From CAZBUK01 sp964495085 (lineage in GTDB: Bacteria; Bacteroidota; Ignavibacteria; T3Sed10-11), in assembly GCA_964495085.1 (NCBI GenBank), contig CAZBUK010000013.1:1-62949 (forward strand): 62,949 nt of DNA. The letters are read 5' to 3'. Made by a program: the position numbers and the translations under genes. Shown in pieces: positions 53,127-61,232 of this stretch; position 1 is the first letter of the stretch, and each line of letters opens with the position of its first letter. The notes under the pieces were generated by a model. That model saw only the letters and a list, made by a program, of their open reading frames with translations. It had not been told where the DNA came from and did not search any database.

Positions 53127-53506
53127 ATCCAGGCGTCGGGATTCCTCACGGAAAACCGTACGGTCTGTTTCTTGCCTTCGTTTACCAGAACTACAGTTAC
53201 GGTCTTAGAGTTTTTTCCCATCCGGATATCCGTGGATTCAGAAAACTCGCAATCGAATACCGGCGATCTTTTCCAATTCAGGAGGATCAACCTTCGGTGG
53301 GTAAGCACGACAATACCGAGAGACCGACCAGCCTGATCCTCGGTCTCGCCTACAGAAAAGACCATGAGGCTTGTCTGAAGCACGATCCCTTCCTGTCGAT
53401 AACGGTAGAGATAATTGTCAAGTCTGTTCTTTATGTGCAATAAATAAAAGCCGATACCCAGAAGGATCAATGGAATTATCAGCAGTATCTGAACGATCGG
53501 ATTCAT
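53084..53506 (-). CDS. Membrane-anchored PH-like protein
   Basis: 140 residues: one N-terminal membrane helix (VQILLIIPLILLGIGFYLL) and a soluble domain (GIVLQTSLMVFSVGETEDQAGRSLGIVVLTHRRLILLNW ... FDCEFSESTDIRMGKNSKTVTVVLVNEGKKQTVRFSV) that looks like the bacterial PH or GRAM-type fold, with the typical LTxxRLIL strand. Function unknown. The end overlaps the convergent gene by 43 bp. A small Cys-rich ORF lies upstream on the same strand. Confidence 0.6.
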   Translation of the reverse strand: MNPIVQILLIIPLILLGIGFYLLHIKNRLDNYLYRYRQEGIVLQTSLMVFSVGETEDQAGRSLGIVVLTHRRLILLNWKRSPVFDCEFSESTDIRMGKNSKTVTVVLVNEGKKQTVRFSVRNPDAWIHELSRLSRESSAG

Positions 53507-53573
53507 AACCTAACTTGAAATCTGGAAGGCGCCGCTGAGCGTCTGTACTCGGCATTAATAGTATTAAGACCGT

Positions 53574-53726
53574 TCATTTCCTCATCTGAATTTTACATAC
53601 TGTTTCTGTTGAGCAGGGATAATACCTTCCGCTCATGAACAACTGCGCCGCACTTTCGTAATCGACCCGACGACAGGTAGCCGAACACCGAACGAGTATA
53701 TGATCGTCCCGCAGCGGCTGGAACAT
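53574..53726 (-). CDS. Possible 50-residue Cys-rich small protein
   Basis: An ORF of 50 codons from ATG 53726 to TGA 53574. The product has VRCSATCRRVDYESAAQLF and YYPCSTETVCKIQ: two cysteine pairs (C-x3-C and C-x5-C), which could bind a metal or form disulfides. A GGGAG lies only two bases before the ATG, which is too close for a normal start; a TTG 8 codons upstream (53750) adds one more Cys. The frame is closed by TAA further upstream. It is codon-like but has no known family; it lies between the ECF promoter and the PH-like gene, 67 bp upstream of the latter. Confidence 0.35.
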   Translation of the reverse strand: MFQPLRDDHILVRCSATCRRVDYESAAQLFMSGRYYPCSTETVCKIQMRK

Positions 53727-53739
53727 GACTCCCTGCTCA
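53609..53739. repeat. Nested inverted repeats upstream of the ECF operon
   Basis: A perfect 10-bp pair (TGAGCAGGGA near 53609-53618, TCCCTGCTCA near 53730-53739) encloses smaller collinear pairs TCATG/CATGA, GCCGC/GCGGC and GACGA/TCGTC. This could fold into a long stem on either strand, but the same DNA also holds the small minus-strand ORF. No known RNA family is recognised. Confidence 0.45.
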
Positions 53740-53772
53740 CAAGAATACAAATGTAACGAGCAGGATGCAAAG

Positions 53773-53801
53773 TTGCAAATTTAAGCAACATTCTGTATAA
53801 T
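53773..53801 (+). promoter_or_regulatory. Sigma70-type promoter of the ECF transporter operon
   Basis: TTGCAA (53773-53778), a 17-bp spacer, TATAAT (53796-53801). A GTTGC/GCAAC inverted repeat (53772-53789) overlaps the -35 and could be an operator. The start site would be near 53808, giving a leader of about 15 nt or none. Confidence 0.7.
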
Positions 53802-53823
53802 CAGTGTTATCTTGATCACACGT

Positions 53824-54432
53824 ATGACTCTCTCGCAGAAAATTCACGATCAACTTCCTCCCACCGTGTTTTCCTTAATGACCGTCGGCGTAGCGGTGAA
53901 TCTCGGGATGGGACAGTTCACGGCATTGCTCAAAATTCCACTCTATCTCGATTCTCTGGGCACAGTTGTGGTAGCGGTACTCGGAGGTATCATACCGGCG
54001 GTAATAACCGGCATTCTCTCCAATTTACTCGCGAGTGCGATATTCAGTCCGGCAATGATGTTCTTCATACCCACTATGATCGTTATCGCAGTGTGCGCCG
54101 GGCTGTTCGCCAAAAAGCATACCTTCATATACTGGTGGAGATCAGCGCTTTCCGGCGTCATCGTTGGAATCATTGCGGCTATTGTCTCCGCTCCTATATC
54201 CGCATACCTCTTCGGCGGTATTACGCTCGCGGGTACGGATTTCCTCGTTCTTTACTTCAGGGCAACGGGAGAAGAACTTCTGCGATCGGTACTTTACCAG
54301 GGTTTGGCATCCGATCCGATTGATAAGGGTATTACATTCGTGCTCGCATATGCGGTACTCAAGAATATGCCGAAGTCGCTCCTCGTAAAATTCCCCGGTT
54401 ACACAAACTTGAAGCGAAAAGGCACCAACTGA
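53824..54432 (+). CDS. ECF transporter S component (substrate unknown)
   Basis: About 202 residues, six membrane segments. VFSLMTVGVAVNLGMGQFTALLKIPLYLDSLGTVVVAVLGG and ITGILSNLL fit the S-component pattern of group ECF vitamin transporters, in which this subunit binds the vitamin and topples in the membrane. It is followed at once by the T component and two ATPases. The substrate is not evident; the operon's last gene is flavin reductase-like, a hint toward flavins but not proof. An in-frame TTG at 53812 is the alternative start; no Shine-Dalgarno precedes either. Confidence 0.82.
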   Translation: MTLSQKIHDQLPPTVFSLMTVGVAVNLGMGQFTALLKIPLYLDSLGTVVVAVLGGIIPAVITGILSNLLASAIFSPAMMFFIPTMIVIAVCAGLFAKKHTFIYWWRSALSGVIVGIIAAIVSAPISAYLFGGITLAGTDFLVLYFRATGEELLRSVLYQGLASDPIDKGITFVLAYAVLKNMPKSLLVKFPGYTNLKRKGTN

Positions 54433-55154
54433 TGCATTACTTACCGCATCCGGTACCGATGTTCAGCTTTCTGCTCTTCATTTTAATCGCAGGATTTGCT
54501 CTTCAAACGGGCAACCGTATACTGCTGACAACGGTGCTTCTTTTATTGTATTTGATCTTGCCGAACGGCATCATAGCAATCCGTTCGATCCTGAAGATAG
54601 CCGTCCCGCTTTGTCTCGTCATCGTAGTATTTATGATGTTCATTTATCCCGAAACCGTAACCTGGATACCGGTCGGTCCGCTGGCGATATCATACGAAGG
54701 TATGCTCACCGGAGTGGAGATGATATCGAGGATAACGCTTCTTTTTACAGGTATCATTGGTTTCTTTACATTCCTTCCGCTTCAGCGCCTCGGATCGTAT
54801 CTCTATCAGCAAAATCTGCCGTTATGGTTGGTATTCATTCTTATTAACGGATTAAAATTCGTCGATCGGTTCAAGTCAAAGGTACATGAGGTTCATTTTT
54901 ATCAACACCTCAGAGGCATGCCCAGATCGGGCGTACTGAAGAGATGGCGGTCGACCATGCAGCTCCTTATTCCGCTGTTATATGTCCTCATTGAGGAGAG
55001 TTCGAACCGGGCGATAGCTTTGGAAATGCGCGGCTTCACCTCGGTCGAAAAAAGATCTGCGGTCTACCCGGACAGACAGACCTCCATCGACAAGCTGCTC
55101 ACTTTCATATTTTTAGCGTGCAGTACAGTCATTATTTTCTCCAGTCTCATATGA
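54432..55154 (+). CDS. ecfT: ECF transporter T component
   Basis: 240 residues with about five membrane segments and two cytoplasmic coupling helices. The second conserved coupling motif appears as ALEMRGF, and the first as YQHLRGMPRSG, close to the Ala-Arg-Gly motifs by which EcfT contacts the ATPase pair. Its ATG overlaps the stop of the S gene by one base and its TGA overlaps the next start in ATGA, so the operon is tightly coupled. Confidence 0.88.
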   Translation: MHYLPHPVPMFSFLLFILIAGFALQTGNRILLTTVLLLLYLILPNGIIAIRSILKIAVPLCLVIVVFMMFIYPETVTWIPVGPLAISYEGMLTGVEMISRITLLFTGIIGFFTFLPLQRLGSYLYQQNLPLWLVFILINGLKFVDRFKSKVHEVHFYQHLRGMPRSGVLKRWRSTMQLLIPLLYVLIEESSNRAIALEMRGFTSVEKRSAVYPDRQTSIDKLLTFIFLACSTVIIFSSLI

Positions 55155-55984
55155 GTATGAACGCCGACCATTTATCCTGTAAGGACGAAAACGGCTCGAT
55201 CATATTCGAAGATACTTCCTTCTCGATAGGTAACGGCAGCCGCACTGCGGTTCTGTCCGAGGATTTGTTCGCAGCATCGATTCTCTGTCATTCGATATCG
55301 GGAATTCTCCCGCGGACGCATCCGGTTTACCGACTCGCGGGTAATGTGCGGATCGGTCGGGAAGATCTGTTCTCGTTGACCATACAAGCAAGAGTAAACA
55401 GGATCACCTACGTCCCGGAACACAGTGAGCTCTTACTAAGCGGTGTAAAGGATAGCGTATTCGGAGAAGTTGCCCTGAGCCTGGAATTGAGGGGTCACGA
55501 ACCGGAAGCGATCGGAGCTGCGGTTGACACGACGCTGAAAAATCTTGGCATCGATTCTCTGAGAGAGCGAAGTCCGGAGGAACTCTCGGGAGGTGAACGC
55601 CAGAAAGTAGCACTGGCATCCGTGTTCGTTTCGCAGCCGGAAATACTGGTTCTCGACAATCCCTCATTATATCTGGACGGAGAAGGAATCCGCTCGCTCA
55701 TATCGATAATCCGGGACTACCGGGGCACTGTAATAATCTCCGATCCGAATCCGTTACTCTGGGCCGCGGTCGTCGACGGCTTTCTGCTGATGGTACGTAA
55801 TCGGTTCATTCCCTGCGGAATGAAGGAATTTATCGATAAAGCTCTTTCTGCACATTCAGCGATTGAACTCCCCCCCTGGCTGGATACACTCAACCGGCTC
55901 CGCGGGAAGAACATCCCCGTCGATTTACCCGCTAGCACGGTTGCAGCCGATAGTATCGCGATTCTCTCCGGAGTCGTTCGATGA
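55151..55984 (+). CDS. ECF ATPase, degenerate: signature kept, Walker A lost
   Basis: 277 residues, ABC ATPase fold without a functional ATP-binding half. The Walker A place (about 35-46) reads LSEDLFAASIL instead of GxxGxGKST. The catalytic Glu after Walker B is Asn (ILVLDN, 165-170). The H-loop His is lost (SDPN, 197-200). The Q-loop Gln is Glu (VPEH). The signature LSGGERQKVALA (145-156) is perfect. It can therefore offer its signature to the partner ATPase but cannot build its own site. It overlaps ecfT and the next ATPase by 4 bp each (ATGA). Confidence 0.85.
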   Translation: MSMNADHLSCKDENGSIIFEDTSFSIGNGSRTAVLSEDLFAASILCHSISGILPRTHPVYRLAGNVRIGREDLFSLTIQARVNRITYVPEHSELLLSGVKDSVFGEVALSLELRGHEPEAIGAAVDTTLKNLGIDSLRERSPEELSGGERQKVALASVFVSQPEILVLDNPSLYLDGEGIRSLISIIRDYRGTVIISDPNPLLWAAVVDGFLLMVRNRFIPCGMKEFIDKALSAHSAIELPPWLDTLNRLRGKNIPVDLPASTVAADSIAILSGVVR

Positions 55985-56805
55985 TACAATGCCGGAATCT
56001 CTCATACTCCTATGCGCCGGGACAGGGTATTTCAAGAATCTCGATCGAGATACCGGATAGTTCAATCTATCTGCTGACGGGTCCGAACGGCTCCGGCAAA
56101 AGCACACTCCTGAAGATCCTGGCCGGGGGATTGAGACAATCAAGGGGAGAAATTACTTTTAAAAGGGACGATAATTTATTACCCGATAAGAGGTTACCGC
56201 ATAAGTTTAATGTATCGCTGTCCCCTCAGCAGCCGGAAACTCAGTTTTCACTAAGGACGGTGCGCCACGAACTCCGGTTTACGTCCGCTGTTACCGGTTT
56301 GCCCTATGACGAAGATATGGAGAGTGAAATCGTGTCGCTCCTCGGGCTGGCCGGTAAACTCGATATTTCACCCTATGACCTGATTCAGTCGGACCGGAAA
56401 CTTCTATCCCTCGCCATAGCTGGTCTCGTTCCTTCGGGTATGGTAGCGCTTGACGAACCGACCGCAGGACTGGACGTTTCGCGAAAGAAAAGAATTCCGG
56501 ATCTCATCAAATTGTTGCAGACTCAACGGAGAAGCATCCTGCTCGTCAGCCATGATATCGTATTCTTTCTCCCACTTGCCACGCATCTCGGCATACTGCA
56601 GAAGGGAATTTCTGTCGAGTCGTGTCCTGTTCCTGAATTTCTTTCGAAAGTCGCTTCGGAGACTTACCCCCCCGATATCCTCCGCGATTTTCTGCTTCCC
56701 CGGTTAGGTAAAATGATCGTCTCCACACCGGTCGTATCCGCAGCAGAACTCGCAGAGCAGATACTGGTGTTGATTTCCCAGAGAAATAAGAAATTATCCG
56801 GATAA
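55981..56805 (+). CDS. ecfA: ECF ATPase, catalytic: Walker A/B kept, signature lost
   Basis: 274 residues. Walker A GPNGSGKST (34-42, Lys40), a Q-loop near LSPQQPETQFS, Walker B MVALDEP with catalytic Glu159, D-loop AGLD and H-loop SHD (His191) are all normal. Where LSGGQ is expected (about 134-138) it has LIQSD followed by RKLLSLAIAG. It should supply the nucleotide-binding half of one canonical site, with the LSGGE of the neighbouring ATPase as the other half. It overlaps that gene by 4 bp and is followed 3 bp later by the flavin reductase-like gene. Confidence 0.9.
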   Translation: MIQCRNLSYSYAPGQGISRISIEIPDSSIYLLTGPNGSGKSTLLKILAGGLRQSRGEITFKRDDNLLPDKRLPHKFNVSLSPQQPETQFSLRTVRHELRFTSAVTGLPYDEDMESEIVSLLGLAGKLDISPYDLIQSDRKLLSLAIAGLVPSGMVALDEPTAGLDVSRKKRIPDLIKLLQTQRRSILLVSHDIVFFLPLATHLGILQKGISVESCPVPEFLSKVASETYPPDILRDFLLPRLGKMIVSTPVVSAAELAEQILVLISQRNKKLSG

Positions 56806-56808
56806 GCC

Positions 56809-57426
56809 ATGAAATCGATAAAGCTTGCATCACTTTCGAAACGTGAACGATATCAATTGATGACCACCGCCGTAATACCCAGACCCATCGCCTGGATTAC
56901 AACCTACGATAAAGCGGGGAGGATTAATGCCGCACCGTTTAGCTACTTCAACTGTGTCTCCACAGTCCCTCCGCTCGTATCCGTCGCCGTTGGTTACCGG
57001 ACCGGAGGATTCAAGGATACGGCGAGGAATATCAGAGAAACCGGTGAGTTTGTCGTCAATGCAGTTCCCGAATCGCTGGCGGAGAAGATGAATCTCACCG
57101 CTACCGATTTCCCTCCCGAAATCAGCGAGATAGAGGTGGCGGATCTGAAAACGATCGATTCGGACATAGTCGGTCCACCGCGGCTTGCCGATTCGCCTAT
57201 TCAGATGGAATGCAGGCTCTACCGCCTCATCCCCATCGGAGAGGGAAGCTCTGATCTCATTCTCGGAGAGATTCTTCTTATCCATATAGCCGATACGATA
57301 GATATCGACGAGAACTACCGGATTGATCCGCGTTCGATCGGGCTTATAGGCAGACTCGGCGGTTCGTACTATGCGAAGACGGAGGGTATCTTTGAAATGG
57401 TAAGAAAAAAATATACAAAATCATAA
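56809..57426 (+). CDS. Flavin reductase-like (flavoredoxin family) protein
   Basis: 205 residues, split-barrel FMN-binding fold. TTAVIPRPIAWITTYDKAGRINAAPFSYFNCVSTVPPLVSVAVGYR and KDTARNIRETGEFVVNAVPESLAEKMNLTATDFP are the conserved FMN-binding blocks. Such proteins reduce or carry flavin for oxygenases. It begins 3 bp after the ECF ATPase, so it belongs to the transporter operon. The link suggests that a flavin or a flavin-dependent substrate is imported, which is inference. Confidence 0.88.
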   Translation: MKSIKLASLSKRERYQLMTTAVIPRPIAWITTYDKAGRINAAPFSYFNCVSTVPPLVSVAVGYRTGGFKDTARNIRETGEFVVNAVPESLAEKMNLTATDFPPEISEIEVADLKTIDSDIVGPPRLADSPIQMECRLYRLIPIGEGSSDLILGEILLIHIADTIDIDENYRIDPRSIGLIGRLGGSYYAKTEGIFEMVRKKYTKS

Positions 57427-57481
57427 AAACCGGGCAGCAGAAAAAACCATAGAGATAAAGCAGCCGAATGAGATGGCGGGT

Positions 57482-57528
57482 GGAAATTCCATGGAGAAGG
57501 GCGAGAGCCATTCACCATGGAATATTCC
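57482..57528. repeat. Inverted repeat between convergent genes
   Basis: TTCCATGG (57487-57494) and CCATGGAA (57515-57522) are exact inverted repeats, extended outside by GGAA/TTCC. It could end both the ECF operon and the MltD gene, but neither side has a T-run. Confidence 0.5.
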
Positions 57529-57573
57529 GATGGAAGAGAAATTTAAGGAGGTAGAACTCTGACGATAAATATC

Positions 57574-59979
57574 TTAACGTTCGATAACCAACGCGTCGCC
57601 CGGGCGGATCGTGTTTCCGATGTTATTCCATTCTTTTAGCTCAGAGACAGAGACATTATACATACGCGCAATTTCCCAGAGCGTGTCACCGCGACGGACG
57701 ACGTGATGCTGTTGGGATGCGGATACGGTTGTGCCGACGGCATCTGCGAACACCCCGGACGAGCCGGATTTGATGAGCAGTTCCTGTCCTATTCGGATCG
57801 TTGTGCCTGTTAATCCATTCCATTCCCGCAATTCCTTAACCGTCACCCTGTACATTCCGGCGATCTGAGCGAGTGTCTCACCCGAACGGACTGTATGTTT
57901 GATTGCGTCTCCGGATGTCGATTGCGGGACGGGACCGATCACAGCGGCGGATCCGATACTGCGCTGAGAAGCGGGAGTCCGGCTCTCGGGCAAGGTGAAT
58001 ATCGCGAGCTCCTGTCCAACATAGATTACATTATCTCTCAGATTGTTCCAGTTGCGTATGTCCTGAGGTGAAACCCCGTATTTCTGACCCAGTGAGGAGA
58101 GATTCTCACCCCGCCGCACCACATGCCGGATCCAATATTCGTTGTCTATAACCTCATCCCTGACCTTCTGCACGCCGCCGTTTACCAGGACAGCCTGGCC
58201 CCTTGCGAGCTTCTGCTTTTCGTCGAAAGGGAGATCGGTCATCCGGGAGTAATAATCGTTCTGTTCCGTCGGGACCCAAACCGTCAATTCCTGGCCGACC
58301 CTGATGACGCTCCCGTAGCTTAGACCGTTCCAATTTCTGATGCTCGTTGCAGATGTACCGAACCACTCCGCTATATGGCCAATTGTATCACCCTTTCGGA
58401 CGGTATATTTAATCTGCTCAAGATTTTCGCTGCTCGCAGGGCGCGTAGCACGTCTCTGGGTAACCGGTGTGGACGACGGACGCTGCGTACGCCTTGCTGT
58501 TTGTGTTGTCGATGCGGTCTGACGCTGGAATTTCTCATACATTTCGCGCGAAACGGGGATCATGATCGACTGGCCCACTGAGATACGGTGTACATTACGG
58601 ATATTATTAGTCTCAGCGATGAGTCCGAGCGGGATTCCATACCGTCTGGAAATGGTACCGAGGGTTTCACCGCTCCGCACGCGGTGGACGATCCAGTCCC
58701 GTTTCTGATCCTCGGGAACCTGCGCAAACTTTTCATGGAACCGTTCCGATGAACCCTTCGGGATGCGCAATTTGTAATTATGAGATCCCGGAGGCGTAAA
58801 GCCCTGAAGCAATTCGGGATTCAACTCCGACATGGCCTCGAATGAGGCGCCGGCGCAGTCGGCAAGCACACCGAGACTGACACTGCCGTTGATGTGCACA
58901 TATTCGAACTCCGACGGCTCGCCGGGTTCGATGCCTGTAAATCCGTACTTCGCCGGGTTCAATGCCATCAGGGTAACGGCGATGTACTGTGGAATATAGT
59001 TCCGTGTTTCGCGCGGGAGATAACTTCTCATGCCCCAGAAATCCCTGGTCCTGCTTCTTGATATAGCGCGATTTATTCTTCCCGCACCGGCATTATATGC
59101 ACCGAGCACCAGGTACCAATCGCCGTACCGATTGTAGAGGTCCTTGAGATGGCGGGCTGCAGCGCGCGTTGATTTCTCGATGTCGCGCCGTTCATCATAC
59201 CACCAATCGACTCTGAGGCCGTACATCCTTCCCGTACCGCGAATAAACTGCCACATACCGACCGCCCCCGCCCAGGAGCGAGCGTTGGGATTCAATCCGC
59301 TTTCGACCATGGCGAGGTAAATGATTTCCCGCGGAACGCCTTCCTCCTCGAGTATCGGTTCCATTATCGGGAAGTACTTTCCCTGCCGATAGAGCCATCG
59401 CTCGAAGTGTTCCCGGCCCCTTCCCTTCTGAAAGAAGGCGAGGTTCCGTTCCACATGTTCGTTTATAACAAGGGGGATTGTTGTTGTTACGGTGGAGCTC
59501 TCGACGATGACCTCATCTGTATCGATCGAATCTACCTCTATCGCAAGTTTCTCGCGAAGTGCAAAGACCGAGCTTTCCGGCCCGAGCTCATCGATGAGAG
59601 CAATGTATCGTTCATAGTCCTCTATGATCCGGTGCGAGAGGGTTATGAAATCCTCGTTCTCATCCGCGCCGAGATGATAACTGATTTCGTTTAGTTGTTC
59701 GATCGCGTCTTCGAAAAGTACCTGAGCTGCGAGGGTGTCCCCGTCGGCGAGAGCCTGCTGTGCGTCGATATAGAATATTCGTGCGGACCGCAGCATTTCG
59801 TCGAGGAGAACTTCTCCGTCTGCCTGCGCCGTATCCGCCGATAGTACTGCAAATTCAGATTCAGCAACACCTTCTCCTGCAGTGGTCTCATCCATATCAT
59901 TCTGAGACGATTTAAAGACGGAACATGATATGAGAAGGAAGGCTAATACGAATATTACAAGAAAAGGCATCCGGTTCAT
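57574..59979 (-). CDS. mltD: Membrane-bound lytic murein transglycosylase with five LysM domains
   Basis: 801 residues. The signal peptide ends in the lipobox LLISC (Cys19), so it is a lipoprotein. The SLT domain (about 190-345) has the catalytic Glu226 in MVESGLNPNARS, then GAVGMWQFI and YNAGAGRI. Five LysM domains follow at about 431-475, 523-569, 617-662, 693-737 and 758-800, separated by Ser/Thr/Gln-rich linkers; they bind peptidoglycan. E. coli MltD usually has two, so five is many. It cleaves glycan strands to anhydro-muropeptides. Confidence 0.92.
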   Translation of the reverse strand: MNRMPFLVIFVLAFLLISCSVFKSSQNDMDETTAGEGVAESEFAVLSADTAQADGEVLLDEMLRSARIFYIDAQQALADGDTLAAQVLFEDAIEQLNEISYHLGADENEDFITLSHRIIEDYERYIALIDELGPESSVFALREKLAIEVDSIDTDEVIVESSTVTTTIPLVINEHVERNLAFFQKGRGREHFERWLYRQGKYFPIMEPILEEEGVPREIIYLAMVESGLNPNARSWAGAVGMWQFIRGTGRMYGLRVDWWYDERRDIEKSTRAAARHLKDLYNRYGDWYLVLGAYNAGAGRINRAISRSRTRDFWGMRSYLPRETRNYIPQYIAVTLMALNPAKYGFTGIEPGEPSEFEYVHINGSVSLGVLADCAGASFEAMSELNPELLQGFTPPGSHNYKLRIPKGSSERFHEKFAQVPEDQKRDWIVHRVRSGETLGTISRRYGIPLGLIAETNNIRNVHRISVGQSIMIPVSREMYEKFQRQTASTTQTARRTQRPSSTPVTQRRATRPASSENLEQIKYTVRKGDTIGHIAEWFGTSATSIRNWNGLSYGSVIRVGQELTVWVPTEQNDYYSRMTDLPFDEKQKLARGQAVLVNGGVQKVRDEVIDNEYWIRHVVRRGENLSSLGQKYGVSPQDIRNWNNLRDNVIYVGQELAIFTLPESRTPASQRSIGSAAVIGPVPQSTSGDAIKHTVRSGETLAQIAGMYRVTVKELREWNGLTGTTIRIGQELLIKSGSSGVFADAVGTTVSASQQHHVVRRGDTLWEIARMYNVSVSELKEWNNIGNTIRPGDALVIER

Positions 59980-60083
59980 CTACAATCCCCAGCTTTTAAG
60001 GATATAAAAAGATATTTAACTTTTAATATAGAATAATTTCGACGGAATTTCAAGGATTATGTGAAACAATTTTCATAACCTGC

Positions 60084-61232
60084 TCAATTACCGATAGATA
60101 ATCCCTCCAATAAGGATTTTGTTATAGAATTCCAGGTAAAAGAGTCCAGTATCCGTTTTCGCCCCCTTCTTCCCATATTATCGGCACGTTCGGCATTAAT
60201 CATTAGCTCGATGATTTTATTTCCGATCTCGGCAGAACTTGTCGGATCGACAAGATAGCCGGTTTCACCGTCCACTACCGCATCTTCGACACCGCCCGAA
60301 CGGCCGCCGATAACAGGTTTTTCGCATGCATTCGCTTCCAGAAACGTGATACCGAATCCCTCGGTATCTCCGATTTTCTCTAGCGTCCGGCTCGGCATAA
60401 CGTAAACATCGCAAAGATTGTAATAGTCTACCATCTCATCCGCCTGTACGTAACCGGCGAATAATACATTTTGCCGAACACCGAGACGATCCGTCAGTTC
60501 ATGAAGTTCACGCAGATACTCCTCATCTCCCTCACCGGCAATAATGTATTTCACCCGGGGGACCTTTTTCAATATTTCGGGAAGGGCGGCAATAACATAA
60601 GCGTGTCCCTTTCTCGGGATAACCCGCGCCAGTGTCAGAATAATCTTTTCATCGGATATTCCGAGCCGCTTCTTCAATGCGCTCACATTTGCGCCGGGAT
60701 AATATCTCCGGGGATCGACTCCGTTCGGCAGGACAATCAGATTTTCCGGCGCCACGGGAAAATGTTTCAGAATAAATTCTCCGGTAAACCGGCTTACCGC
60801 AACGACTCGATGACTCCGGCCGAGTGTCCTGCCGAGCCATCGTCTCTTGATGAAGTTCATGCTTCTGGTGACTTCGAGACCATGTGCGACTGTCACGACC
60901 GGAATCCCACTCTTTCGCGCAACCGGTATCAGTCCTCTCGTAAAATTCCAGGTCGTTCCGATAATGACATCCGGCCCGGGGGATCGACGCAGGCGTTCCA
61001 TCAACGATTTCCGACAGTAGACGCTCCGCATCTTTTTCCAGTTTGACCCCCTGATATGATGAATCGGAAAAGCGGAGCGTGTATGAGAACCGGCATGTTC
61101 TTCGTTTCTATATCGCGTAAATACCTCGACACGCTGGCCGAGCTCATGCAGACTCTCAGAGACTCCATACGCCCATTGTGCGATACCACCGCTATAGGGC
61201 GGATAATCTTCAGAATAGATAAATATATGCAG
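60084..61232 (-). CDS. GT4-family glycosyltransferase, non-AUG start
   Basis: About 382 residues. The first ATG (61031) would give only 315 residues and cut away the acceptor-domain start. The frame continues upstream as HIFIYSEDYPPYSGGIAQW, AYGVSESLHELGQRVEVFTR, the normal GT4 N-terminus, and ends at a TAA. No ATG, GTG or TTG lies between that TAA and HIFIY; the candidates are CTG at 61232 or ATT at 61238, the latter with AAGAGA about 7 bp before it. The C-terminal domain has ILTLARVIPRKGHAYVIAAL and the donor-site EGFGITFLEANACEKPVIG. The sugar and acceptor are unknown. Confidence 0.85.
   Translation of the reverse strand: MHIFIYSEDYPPYSGGIAQWAYGVSESLHELGQRVEVFTRYRNEEHAGSHTRSAFPIHHIRGSNWKKMRSVYCRKSLMERLRRSPGPDVIIGTTWNFTRGLIPVARKSGIPVVTVAHGLEVTRSMNFIKRRWLGRTLGRSHRVVAVSRFTGEFILKHFPVAPENLIVLPNGVDPRRYYPGANVSALKKRLGISDEKIILTLARVIPRKGHAYVIAALPEILKKVPRVKYIIAGEGDEEYLRELHELTDRLGVRQNVLFAGYVQADEMVDYYNLCDVYVMPSRTLEKIGDTEGFGITFLEANACEKPVIGGRSGGVEDAVVDGETGYLVDPTSSAEIGNKIIELMINAERADNMGRRGRKRILDSFTWNSITKSLLEGLSIGN

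Noticed and set aside
53507..53823. Riboswitch (FMN, TPP, cobalamin) upstream of the ECF operon
   Set aside because: No consensus of these classes could be found, and the likely promoter lies downstream, leaving almost no leader.
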